DNA of 64,000 bases, from the NCBI GenBank assembly GCA_041676705.1, contig JBAYRL010000001.1, forward strand, positions 310,001 to 374,000. Direction: 5' to 3'. This DNA is from Acidimicrobiia bacterium. GTDB taxonomy: Bacteria; Actinomycetota; Acidimicrobiia; Acidimicrobiales; SKKL01. This document shows, in pieces, positions 1 to 7,442 of the stretch (position 1 is its first letter; each line of letters opens with the position of its first letter). The position numbers were made by a program, and so were the translations under genes. Below the pieces are notes generated by a model. It worked only from the letters and a program-made list of their open reading frames with translations. It was not told the origin of the DNA and made no database searches.

Positions 1-668
1 CGGAAGGCCTAATCTTTCGACCCGGCCTCTTCGTAGAAGCAATTATGAGCGGACGTTGGCTAGTGATTGACGAGATGAACCGCTCCAACTTTGACCGAGC
101 ATTCGGTCAGCTCTTCACTGTACTGTCCGGTTCGCCAGTGGTCTTACCTTATAAACGGGCTGGGCAATCTAAACCCTTATCGTTGGTACCCGCTGGTGTA
201 GAGCCACCCGATGATACCGACGTGATTCGTTTGCCGGCTTCTTGGCGGATCATCGCCACCATGAATGTCTTCGACAAGAACCTGCTCTTTGAAATGTCAT
301 ACGCGCTGATGAGACGGTTTGCGTTCATTGAGGTCGGCACACCGGCCGAAGCTGATTTCCGACAAGTCCTAGAAGGACCTGGCGACATGGTGGCTGACTT
401 GTTGATACTGCGGAAATTCAAAGACCTTGGACCGGCTGTCTACCTCGATGCTGCACGTTACGCGGCACGCCGTGAAAGCGATGTGGTGCCCAGATCACGG
501 GTCTTGTTCGAGGTTTTCTATGCGTATTTCCTGCCTCAATTTGAGGGTATGGACGAACGTCGGGCCACGGAACTATATCGCGCCGTTGAACCCCTATTTG
601 ATCCATCAGAACAACTTGAGGCACAACGAACTATCGGCGAAGTGCTCGGCCTCGACTTGGTCATTTAG
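1..668 (+). CDS. McrB-like AAA+ ATPase, 5'-truncated by window edge
   Basis: The reading frame is open from base 3 and continues upstream of the window, so only the C-terminal part (about 220 residues) is visible and the ATG at 45 is probably internal. The Walker B-like segment WLVIDEMNRSNFDRAFGQL, preceded by a FRPG-F-EA segment, is the hallmark of McrB-type AAA+ NTPases (5-methylcytosine restriction GTPase family and relatives). The later segment ASWRIIATMNVFDKN is the sensor-1 region (IIATMN), followed by an arginine-containing MRRFAFIEV stretch. The Walker A motif lies outside the window. Stop TAG is at 666-668, and the next gene starts 11 bp later, so the two are probably co-transcribed. 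In known systems such ATPases translocate DNA and drive a partner nuclease. Whether this one is a restriction enzyme or another McrBC-derived system cannot be settled from the visible part. Confidence 0.82.
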   Translation, partial: EGLIFRPGLFVEAIMSGRWLVIDEMNRSNFDRAFGQLFTVLSGSPVVLPYKRAGQSKPLSLVPAGVEPPDDTDVIRLPASWRIIATMNVFDKNLLFEMSYALMRRFAFIEVGTPAEADFRQVLEGPGDMVADLLILRKFKDLGPAVYLDAARYAARRESDVVPRSRVLFEVFYAYFLPQFEGMDERRATELYRAVEPLFDPSEQLEAQRTIGEVLGLDLVI

Positions 669-679
669 AAATTGAAGCC

Positions 680-1585
680 ATGAGCAGCGATACCTCCGTT
701 ACGGCGACCCACGAGCTTTGGGCGAAGCTTCGTCGACCCATGGATTTCGCTGAAGCGATTGGCACCCTATTTGGGTTGGGCCGGGAACAAGCAACTTCGA
801 TTGAAGCCTTGATTTTGGCGTCCAGCATCGAAGCGCAGGTCTTGCTAGCCGCCATGCCCACCATCAGTCGTTCTCTGGCTTCGATTTTTGAACACCATGC
901 CGTGCACTGCCACGGCGAAATTCGAGGTCCGATCTTGTGGGGCGAAACGGTTGCTGCCCAGGGTGCCAGCGGTGGTCATCAAGATGTCATGGTCTGTGCG
1001 GTGCCTGCACGTTCACATGATTGTGACGAGAATCAGCTATTGATCACCTCGCTCAGCTTGATCGCCAAACTCACACCCGAGGTCGTGAATCGAACTAATT
1101 TGGCGAGCGAACTTCAATCAAGTGTGGTTGACACTGCCCTAGAAAACGGGGCAGCTGCCCGCCACGTTTTAGAAGACTCACGACTAATTAAACTGCGTAG
1201 GCGGCGTTTAGGTTTACGGGAGATTCAGCGAATTCGATTCGGTCCCCTTGGGCGCGTATACGAACCAGCTCGGCTGATGTACGAGCTAGGTGCGCAAGGT
1301 CCTTCACTTGAGAGTGCTATTTCACTCGTAGGCGACGAGTCGATTGAGTTTCATGAAAAAATCATGAAATTTGTCGGTCAGCTGGAAACACAAGGTGGTG
1401 TGGTGCGGCCGTTTCGAGCGCGAGATGGTGAGCTAACGAGCGGTGCCATTGAATTTCGTCATCCGGCACTTTGGCAGGACAGCGATTGGTACGGCATCCG
1501 CTACCAAGGCACTGTTATCGACGCAGACGTTTACGGTCCTGTTCCTTCAAAGTCCGCTTACGAAGACGAAGGTTTTCGGGAGTAA
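680..1585 (+). CDS. Hypothetical protein, candidate partner of the McrB-like ATPase
   Basis: A 301-residue protein starting 11 bp after the McrB-like gene, which argues for one operon. I do not recognise the family. Its middle (about residues 155-205) has a basic run (LIKLRRRRLGLREIQRIR) followed by YEPARLMYEL. This loosely resembles the middle domain of McrC/DUF2357-type partners of McrB-like ATPases. No PD-(D/E)XK nuclease motif is evident, so it is not a standard McrC. The C-terminus extends past the stop of the convergent typA gene: its last 23 codons lie antisense to typA. That suggests the 3' end was created or displaced by a rearrangement. Alternatives are a divergent specificity subunit or an unrelated accessory protein. 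Gene reality is supported by its length and spacing; its function is unknown. Confidence 0.6.
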   Translation: MSSDTSVTATHELWAKLRRPMDFAEAIGTLFGLGREQATSIEALILASSIEAQVLLAAMPTISRSLASIFEHHAVHCHGEIRGPILWGETVAAQGASGGHQDVMVCAVPARSHDCDENQLLITSLSLIAKLTPEVVNRTNLASELQSSVVDTALENGAAARHVLEDSRLIKLRRRRLGLREIQRIRFGPLGRVYEPARLMYELGAQGPSLESAISLVGDESIEFHEKIMKFVGQLETQGGVVRPFRARDGELTSGAIEFRHPALWQDSDWYGIRYQGTVIDADVYGPVPSKSAYEDEGFRE

Positions 1586-3329
1586 CTTCAACTAGCTCGT
1601 CGTCGCCAATCCACTCGATGGCCGTTTCTAGCGTAAATATCTTCGGCGGGGTCAATTTGATGGCGTCGTCGGCGGCGTGAGTGCGGATGTTAGTTTTTTG
1701 TTTTTCACGGGTGATATTCACTGTCATGTCTTCACCACGTGCCGATTCACCAACGATCATGCCTTCATAAACTTCAGTCCCTGGACCAACAAACATTTCA
1801 CCACGCAGTTGTAGGTTGTCTAGAGCGTATGAGGTGCTCTTGCCGGAGCGATCGGCAAGCATTGCTCCCCCACTCCGTGTGGGCAGCTCACCGACCCAAG
1901 GCGTCCAGCCTTCGTGACGTTGATGAATAAGGGCGGTGCCCCGAGTCGCTGTTAAGAGCCCTGAACGAAAGCCGAGCAATCCTCGCGAAGGTGCTTTGAG
2001 AGTAATAATTGTGCGGCCGATATCACCAGGACGCATGTCTTCAACTCGGCCTTTGCGGGGTGCTATGGCCTGGGTCACCGTGCCCACATAGTCATCGGGC
2101 ACGTCTACCACTGCTTCTTCAAGCGGTTCGTGTTTTATACCGTCGATTTCGCGGATTAGCACCTCGGGTCGGCTCACTTGTAGCTCGTAGCCTTCCCGGC
2201 GCATCGCCTCGATTAGTACTGCTAATTGCAGCTCTCCACGAGCGGCCACTTCTATCACATCGGGCGAATCAGTGTCGGCGAGTCGAATTGAAACGTTGCC
2301 CAACACTTCTCGGTTTAATCGTTCTCTTAAATGACGCGAGGTTAGATACTTGCCTTCTTTGCCTGCCAGCGGTGAAGTGTTAACCGCGAAAGTCATTCGC
2401 ATCACCGGTTCGTCTACCACCAAACGCGGCAATGGGGTTGGTTCGGCGGCGTCGGCGATGGTGTCGCCGATTTCGACCTCGGGAAACCCCGCTACGTAGA
2501 ACAGATCGCCAGCACCACATTGCTCCACTTCGCTGCGACCGACACCGCTGATGCCAAATAGCTGGCCTAAACGCCTTTTAATTACAGAACCGTCAGCGCG
2601 GCACAAAGCCACTGTCTCGCCGCGGCGGAGCGAGCCGTTCATGACCCGTCCAACCGCAAGCCGACCGAGATAGTCGGAAGCGTCGAGATTAGTCACCATG
2701 GCCTGTAACGGGGCGTCGGGGTCACCACTTGGTTTAGGCACTGTGTCTACAAGCGCCTTCAAAAGCGGAACCAAATCGGCATCGGGTGCCGGGACACCTA
2801 CACCTTCGGTGGCTTTCGCCTCTTTAGCAATGGTGGAAATTACTGGAAAATCGATTTGGTGATCTTCGGCGCCAAGGTCAATGAAAAGAGCGAAGAGCTC
2901 ATCTAAGACTTCATCAGCGCGAGCATCGGCTCGATCGACCTTGTTAATGACCACCACCACCGGTAGATCATCAGCCAAAGCTTTTGAAAGCACATATCGG
3001 GTTTGCGGTAGTGGACCTTCAGCCGCGTCTACCAGCAGTAATACCCCATCAACCATGGTCAGGGCGCGCTCAACTTCGCCACCAAAATCAGCGTGTCCCG
3101 GAGTGTCGACCAGGTTGATCCGAACCCCGTTCCAGGTAATCGAGGCGGCCTTAGCCAAAATCGTGATACCCCGTTCCCGTTCCTGATCGCCCGAGTCCAT
3201 GACTCGATCGATTACGGCTTCGTGGGCTTGGAAAGTACCGGTAGCACGAAGCAGGGCGTCTACCAAGGTGGTTTTACCGTGGTCGACGTGGGCAATAATG
3301 GCTACGTTGCGCAGTTCGCTATATGACAC
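1515..3329 (-). CDS. typA: Ribosome-associated translational GTPase TypA/BipA
   Basis: This 604-residue protein has the full length of the TypA/BipA family, a translation-factor GTPase that binds the 70S ribosome and supports subunit assembly and stress or low-temperature growth. GTPase motifs are intact: G1 AHVDHGKTT near residue 14, the ERGITI switch region near 50, G3 DTPGHADF near 75 and G4 NKVD near 130. EF-G-like domains III and V and the TypA-specific C-terminal domain follow; the ending DDELVEVTPENLRLRKR is typical. The start ATG at 3329 gives the canonical N-terminus. The gene lies 80 bp downstream of the DUF3073-like gene on the same strand and may share its promoter. Its last 71 bp overlap the convergent gene at 680-1585. 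Confidence 0.97.
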   Translation of the reverse strand: MSYSELRNVAIIAHVDHGKTTLVDALLRATGTFQAHEAVIDRVMDSGDQERERGITILAKAASITWNGVRINLVDTPGHADFGGEVERALTMVDGVLLLVDAAEGPLPQTRYVLSKALADDLPVVVVINKVDRADARADEVLDELFALFIDLGAEDHQIDFPVISTIAKEAKATEGVGVPAPDADLVPLLKALVDTVPKPSGDPDAPLQAMVTNLDASDYLGRLAVGRVMNGSLRRGETVALCRADGSVIKRRLGQLFGISGVGRSEVEQCGAGDLFYVAGFPEVEIGDTIADAAEPTPLPRLVVDEPVMRMTFAVNTSPLAGKEGKYLTSRHLRERLNREVLGNVSIRLADTDSPDVIEVAARGELQLAVLIEAMRREGYELQVSRPEVLIREIDGIKHEPLEEAVVDVPDDYVGTVTQAIAPRKGRVEDMRPGDIGRTIITLKAPSRGLLGFRSGLLTATRGTALIHQRHEGWTPWVGELPTRSGGAMLADRSGKSTSYALDNLQLRGEMFVGPGTEVYEGMIVGESARGEDMTVNITREKQKTNIRTHAADDAIKLTPPKIFTLETAIEWIGDDELVEVTPENLRLRKRTLKEQDRKRLRR

Positions 3330-3409
3330 GAATTTGAAAGGTTACTGCCAGAAGGTGTTCTCTCCACAACACGAAGCGGTATTTAGATAGAACTTGCCAA
3401 CCGGCCTGA

Positions 3410-3595
3410 CTAGTCGTAGTCAGGTGGGTCGTCGTCGCTGTCTTCGTAATCAGTCCATTCAGAATCGGACGCGTCATCGTCGCGTGCAGGACGATCCGCT
3501 TGTAGCGACTCGAACAAGTCTTCAAAATCTATGTCTGTCGTGCGTTTGAGTGCTCGTGCCTCTTCAAACCGCCGATGGCGACCCTTTTTCACCAC
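3410..3595 (-). CDS. DUF3073-like small basic/acidic protein
   Basis: A 61-residue protein with a strongly basic N-terminus (MVKKGRHRR, then EEARALKR) and a very acidic C-terminal tail rich in Asp, Glu and Tyr. This charge layout, with an ARxLKR element followed by a DxDxLxxxLQ segment, matches the actinobacterial DUF3073 family as I remember it; the function of that family is unknown. The start is GTG at 3595, with a GGAG ribosome-binding site upstream (GACAGGAGCTGGCCC); a second GTG follows immediately. It lies directly upstream of typA on the same strand. A nucleic-acid or ribosome association is plausible from the charge distribution and the neighbour, but that is inference only. Confidence 0.72.
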   Translation of the reverse strand: MVKKGRHRRFEEARALKRTTDIDFEDLFESLQADRPARDDDASDSEWTDYEDSDDDPPDYD

Positions 3596-3745
3596 GGGCC
3601 AGCTCCTGTCTGCAAAAGATGAAAGCTCGATACATCATAGCCGTTAATGAGTCGAAAGCTCGTCATGCTTGCTCTAAGTGTCTTGAAAACATCGGAATCT
3701 GCGTACAGTGCTCCGTTAGTTAGACTTTAGGGATATGAGGTCTAT

Positions 3746-4564
3746 ATGACTATTCCAGCTTTGCTTGCTTTAGCGCTCGCAACGGCCACAATAGGAACCT
3801 TAGGCGGTTTTGGTGGAGCAGTACTATTAGTGCCTACTTTGGTACTACTTGGTGTCGATCCCGTGCTTGCGGCTCCACTTGGTTTAATTTCAGTAGCCGC
3901 CGGCTCGCTCTCGGCAGCACCGAAACAACTGGCTAGCGGGTTAGTGCATCACCGACTGGGCATTACCTTGGAACTAACGGCTACCTCGGCAGCAGTGATT
4001 GCCGCTTGGGTCTCAGGCGCCGTTAGCGGCACGGCCCTGCAAGGTGTTTTGGCGGCAACCGCTTTCGTCGCTGGTTTAGCAGGCTTCTTGAGGCCCGCCA
4101 GTGGCTATGGTCCGGTAGCAGCCTTAGCGGGTGAACCGTCGGCCGAATGGCCCGGTTCGCTCGATGGCGCAATTGCCACCGCCGAGGGTGTGGTCCCCTA
4201 TCGTGCTCGCAACATGGGTACCGGATTGGTGGTCATGACCTTCGCTGGTGTGGTGACTGGACTCTCAGGGGTGGGAGCTGGCTTTATCAAAACGCCAACT
4301 ATGCGTGAGCTCATGTACATACCGTTGAAAGTGGCCGCCGCTACCTCAACTTTTAGCGTGGCTATTACATCGTCCACGGCACTGTTGGTCTTTGCCTTAC
4401 AAGGTAGAATCGACCCGCTCGAAAGCTCGGCGGTAGCTCTAGGGGGTTTGATTGGCGGCGTTTTAGGCTCAGCGGTACAAGACGCCTTACCACCGGTAAT
4501 ATTACGACGCTTTTTGTCAGTAATGTTGATAGTTATTGCAACGGTCTTGGTGGTTCAGCTTTGA
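3746..4564 (+). CDS. TauE/SafE family membrane permease
   Basis: A 272-residue integral membrane protein of the TauE/SafE (former DUF81) family. These are eight- to nine-helix permeases for sulfite, sulfonates or other organic anions. The N-terminal repeat shows the family signature GGFGGAVLLVPTLVLLGV followed by an Ala/Leu-rich helix, and the second half repeats it as GLSGVGAGFIKTPTMREL. A soluble or loop segment (about residues 125-152) separates the halves. The ATG at 3746 follows a GAGG ribosome-binding site at 3737-3740. The stop overlaps the TTG start of the DUF1634 gene, indicating translational coupling. The substrate cannot be read from the sequence. Confidence 0.88.
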   Translation: MTIPALLALALATATIGTLGGFGGAVLLVPTLVLLGVDPVLAAPLGLISVAAGSLSAAPKQLASGLVHHRLGITLELTATSAAVIAAWVSGAVSGTALQGVLAATAFVAGLAGFLRPASGYGPVAALAGEPSAEWPGSLDGAIATAEGVVPYRARNMGTGLVVMTFAGVVTGLSGVGAGFIKTPTMRELMYIPLKVAAATSTFSVAITSSTALLVFALQGRIDPLESSAVALGGLIGGVLGSAVQDALPPVILRRFLSVMLIVIATVLVVQL

Positions 4565-4890
4565 GTGAATTCGCGCCGCCGCTGGGTTCTAGCGAGCCAG
4601 ATCCAGAGGTCAATCGTCATCCGCTGATCGGCCGTCAACGTTACCTGGTTTCCTTCTTACAATTTGGCGCCGTTTTAGCCTTTGTTCTTGCCATTGGCGG
4701 GGTTCTTTTGCCAGCCCCCGCTAATGAGATAGCAAGCTATGCCATGGTGACGACGCTAATCGCGGTGCCAATCATTAGAGTTCTTTGGCTTTTTTTACGT
4801 TGGGTGCGTCGAGGCGACCGGCTCTTCGCCATGGTAGCGGCGGGTTTGCTCACTGTGATTGTAATTGGTGCCTTAGCGGCCATTATTTAA
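4561..4890 (+). CDS. DUF1634 family membrane protein, TauE partner
   Basis: A 109-residue protein with three predicted transmembrane helices (about residues 30-50, 58-80 and 88-109) and a hydrophilic N-terminus. The pattern fits DUF1634, a family repeatedly encoded next to TauE/SafE permeases. The start is TTG at 4561, overlapping the permease stop codon by four bases (TTGA), so the two proteins are probably made in similar amounts and act together. DUF1634 has no established activity; an accessory subunit of the anion permease is the simplest inference. The next gene is convergent, and the 129 bases between them hold no clear terminator. Confidence 0.75.
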   Translation: MSEFAPPLGSSEPDPEVNRHPLIGRQRYLVSFLQFGAVLAFVLAIGGVLLPAPANEIASYAMVTTLIAVPIIRVLWLFLRWVRRGDRLFAMVAAGLLTVIVIGALAAII

Positions 4891-5019
4891 GCCGTCGATG
4901 GGCTGTTTAAGAGCTAACCTGCGCGCTTGGGACGACTCTGGGCCGTGATCCACGATCGCCCGAGACAGCGAGCCTCTTAGCCGATGCCTAAACGCTGGTG
5001 CGTTGAAGCCTTGGTAGCG

Positions 5020-6189
5020 TTAATGCAATACCGGTCGTCCGGAACGCTCTTCAAGCGCTAACCGACCGTTTTGACCAAACGCCAGCGATGCTTGGCCTGA
5101 AATCAAACGGCGAATCGGTTCGCCCACCATCTCAGCGCGCCACCCGAATGCTAAACGGGCGTCTTCATCGCCACGTAAGAGGGCTTCAAGGTCTGAACGA
5201 GTGGCCAAAATGGCAGTATCGATTCCTTCATCATGTGCTAGTTGGCTGATCCAAGAAGAAACCAATGCTACGGCGGGGCGAAGCTCTTTTGAGATTTCGC
5301 CGTTTGACACCGGTCTGCGCGTAACTTCGATAGGAGTTTCTTGGCCTTCACGCACCGCGGCGGTGATTTCTATGGCGTAGTCACCCCGCCGGTGCCGCTC
5401 GTCCAAACCGCGTATGTTGGCTAGTTCGCTAGGCGTGGTTGGTGCTTTTTGGGCGATGGCAACCACTGCCAAGTCTGGTAGTACGAAACGAGCTGGTTGG
5501 TCACTTTCGATGGCGCGTCGTTCGCGCCAGGCCGCAACCGAGCGGGCGATGTCGCGAGCCTTACCGCGGAGGTGTTTTGCCTCTTTGATTTTCCGCCACG
5601 CTGTTTCAGGAGTGCGTGAAACCTGTACCTTGTTGAGCAACGACTGGAACTCGTCTTCCGCCCAAGGCAGGCGACCACGGGAATCAAGCTCGGCAATTTC
5701 ACGTTCTCGCAGCTCAATCAAATACAGAACGTCGGATGCGGCGTAGGTAAGTTGGGCGTTGGAGAGCGGTCTTTGCAGCCAATCAGTTAGGCGGCTGGCT
5801 TTAGGTAAATGAACGCCAAAATGGGCTTCCACGAGCGAAGCGAGCGATGGATTCGACATGCCCAAAAATCCGGCAGCTACTTGGGTGTCGAATAGGTTTC
5901 TTGGAGTCGTACCGCACGAGCGTGCCAACACTTCTAAGTCTTGCGAAGAGGCGTGGATGACGATCGTGGCATCACTGTCGAGAATATCGGCGAAAGGTTC
6001 GAGATCTACCGCTAGTGGATCGACAATGGCAACTTGATCTCGCCAGGCTAATTGCAGCAGCGCCACTTTGGGGAAGTAGGTGCGCTCGCGATGAAACTCG
6101 GTATCAAGGGCTACTACTGGTTCATCCCGAAGTTGCTCAAGAAGCTCGCCGAAGGCGTTGTTGTTCGTTATGGGTTTCGGAGAGGTCAC
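5020..6189 (-). CDS. rnd: Ribonuclease D
   Basis: A 389-residue 3'-5' exoribonuclease of the DEDDy family, which trims tRNA and other stable RNA 3' ends. The exonuclease motifs are present: ExoI VVALDTEFHRE near residue 26 (Asp and Glu ligands), ExoII with the acidic residue in HASSQDLEVLARS near 80, and ExoIII YAASDVLYL near 150 with the Tyr and Asp. An HRDC domain follows (about residues 205-280: ARDIARSVAAWRERRA through TTPSELANIRGLD). The length matches actinobacterial RNase D. The start lies 3 bp after the stop of the rhodanese gene, so the two form an operon read from the promoter near 6560-6586. Confidence 0.93.
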   Translation of the reverse strand: MTSPKPITNNNAFGELLEQLRDEPVVALDTEFHRERTYFPKVALLQLAWRDQVAIVDPLAVDLEPFADILDSDATIVIHASSQDLEVLARSCGTTPRNLFDTQVAAGFLGMSNPSLASLVEAHFGVHLPKASRLTDWLQRPLSNAQLTYAASDVLYLIELREREIAELDSRGRLPWAEDEFQSLLNKVQVSRTPETAWRKIKEAKHLRGKARDIARSVAAWRERRAIESDQPARFVLPDLAVVAIAQKAPTTPSELANIRGLDERHRRGDYAIEITAAVREGQETPIEVTRRPVSNGEISKELRPAVALVSSWISQLAHDEGIDTAILATRSDLEALLRGDEDARLAFGWRAEMVGEPIRRLISGQASLAFGQNGRLALEERSGRPVLH

Positions 6190-6192
6190 TGC

Positions 6193-6519
6193 CTAGGCGG
6201 GGTTGGGGCCAGATTCAAGGTGGCGGCCACTTGAAGCCCATGCCAAAACGCCACCATCCACATTAAAGGCGTCGTAGCCCTGTTCACGTAGCCAGGCGGT
6301 GGCCTGGCCGCTTCGGTTTCCGCTACGACACAAAATAAGAAGTGCTTGATCGGTTGGCAACTCGTCTACTCGACGAGTTAGCTCTCCCAATGGCACCAGT
6401 TTGGTACCAGCGATCCTTGCCTCATCCCATTCGAATTCTTCCCTAACATCGATAACAACCGGGGTCTCGGTTTCTAGCCGTTCAGCTAGTTCTTCAATGT
6501 TAATGAAGGGTATTTCCAA
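6193..6519 (-). CDS. Rhodanese-like domain protein (single domain)
   Basis: A 108-residue single rhodanese domain, the GlpE/PspE-type sulfurtransferase fold. The active-site loop CRSGNRS (about residues 84-90) contains the catalytic cysteine that carries the persulfide. VVIDVREEFEWDEARIAGT is the characteristic N-terminal rhodanese motif, and GYDAFNVDGGVLAW the C-terminal one. The start is TTG at 6519, preceded by AAGGAG at about eight bases. It is the first gene of a two-gene unit with rnd, 3 bp apart. The sulfur acceptor is unknown, and no functional link to RNase D is evident. Confidence 0.92.
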   Translation of the reverse strand: MEIPFINIEELAERLETETPVVIDVREEFEWDEARIAGTKLVPLGELTRRVDELPTDQALLILCRSGNRSGQATAWLREQGYDAFNVDGGVLAWASSGRHLESGPNPA

Positions 6520-6557
6520 GACGGGTACTCCTTAAGGGAGGGCATTTACCATAAAGC

Positions 6558-6586
6558 AATATAAGTAAAACTGTATCGCATCTCAA
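6558..6586 (-). promoter_or_regulatory. Sigma-70-type promoter for rhodanese-rnd
   Basis: Read on the minus strand, a TTGAGA -35 box (6581-6586) and a TATATT -10 box (6558-6563) are separated by exactly 17 bases. The predicted start falls about 30 bases upstream of the TTG start codon of the rhodanese gene, with AAGGAG in between. Seen in sequence; not experimentally supported. Confidence 0.6.
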
Positions 6587-6652
6587 AGCTTTCCCCATAT
6601 TACAAAGCTAAGTTCAGAGCAAGAAAGAATGGGGCTAGTAGTTCGAGCATAT

Positions 6653-7438
6653 TTAGCGAAACTGTGCTGCCGTTGCGCGAATCAGTTCCGCAAAAGCATC
6701 GGGGTGAGTGAGATGAGCACCGTGGGATGCGCCCTCTATCTCGGCCAAGGTGGCCTGGGGTACTAGCTCGGCTAACCGAAACGCGCTTTGGCGATGGTGC
6801 TCGCTCGAGATGCCACCATAAGCGGCTACTACCGGCACCACTAACCCGCTTGGCTGATAACTGCTTGCACCGTTCCAAAGCTCACGATCGGCAATCAGTG
6901 CCGGTCCTTCAGCTCGGCGCTTCTTACGGCTCGAAGCTGGCAGTCGTTCCCATTGGGCATCGCCAATCATTTGACGCATGAACTTCTCGGCAGCCTCGGC
7001 CGGATCGGACTCAGGATTTCTTGGCCGCTGGTCAGCCGTGGTGGCAAAGGGCAGCGGTGACTCATAAGCGATTACGGCTTCGACCATCTCAGGCTGGGTT
7101 ATAGCGGCTGCTAAAGCAATGGTGCCACCCATGGAATGTCCCACGAGAACACTGCGCCGACCGTCCACCACCGCCAAGAGATCGTTAGCAGCGCTTTGCA
7201 GATCGGTGGCAGGCAACACTGGCATTCCATCGACGTTGATGGCTGAATCGCCGTAGCCACGCCGGTCATAGCGCAGCGTATGGAACTCGGCGAGACGACG
7301 TGTGACCTTGGCAAAACTGGTAGCGCGATCCATGGTGCCATGAACCAGCACCACTAGCTGTGCTGCATTTTGCCCGGTGTCTGGCAGACGTTCATAAACC
7401 GCCAGGTGCGGCGGATCGAGATAATAGTCGGGCCCCAT
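6653..7438 (-). CDS. Alpha/beta hydrolase
   Basis: A 261-residue alpha/beta-hydrolase-fold enzyme. The oxyanion-hole region VVLVHGTMDRATSF lies near residue 30 and the nucleophile elbow VGHSMGGT near residue 103 (Ser). The catalytic His is in GASHGAHLTHPDAF near the C-terminus. The usual Asp after beta-strand 7 is not obvious (AYGGISSEHH occupies the place), so the acid may come from the YESPLPF segment. The open frame extends further upstream, but the ATG at 7438 lies 4 bp after the pyruvate kinase stop and gives a normal N-terminus (MGPDYYLDPP). The gene is therefore placed downstream of pyk in one transcript. Substrate unknown. Confidence 0.87.
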   Translation of the reverse strand: MGPDYYLDPPHLAVYERLPDTGQNAAQLVVLVHGTMDRATSFAKVTRRLAEFHTLRYDRRGYGDSAINVDGMPVLPATDLQSAANDLLAVVDGRRSVLVGHSMGGTIALAAAITQPEMVEAVIAYESPLPFATTADQRPRNPESDPAEAAEKFMRQMIGDAQWERLPASSRKKRRAEGPALIADRELWNGASSYQPSGLVVPVVAAYGGISSEHHRQSAFRLAELVPQATLAEIEGASHGAHLTHPDAFAELIRATAAQFR

Positions 7439-7442
7439 AAAG

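Noticed and set aside
3683..3709. TTGAAA/TACAGT promoter before the TauE gene
   Set aside because: The spacer is only 15 bases, so it is not a convincing sigma-70 promoter.
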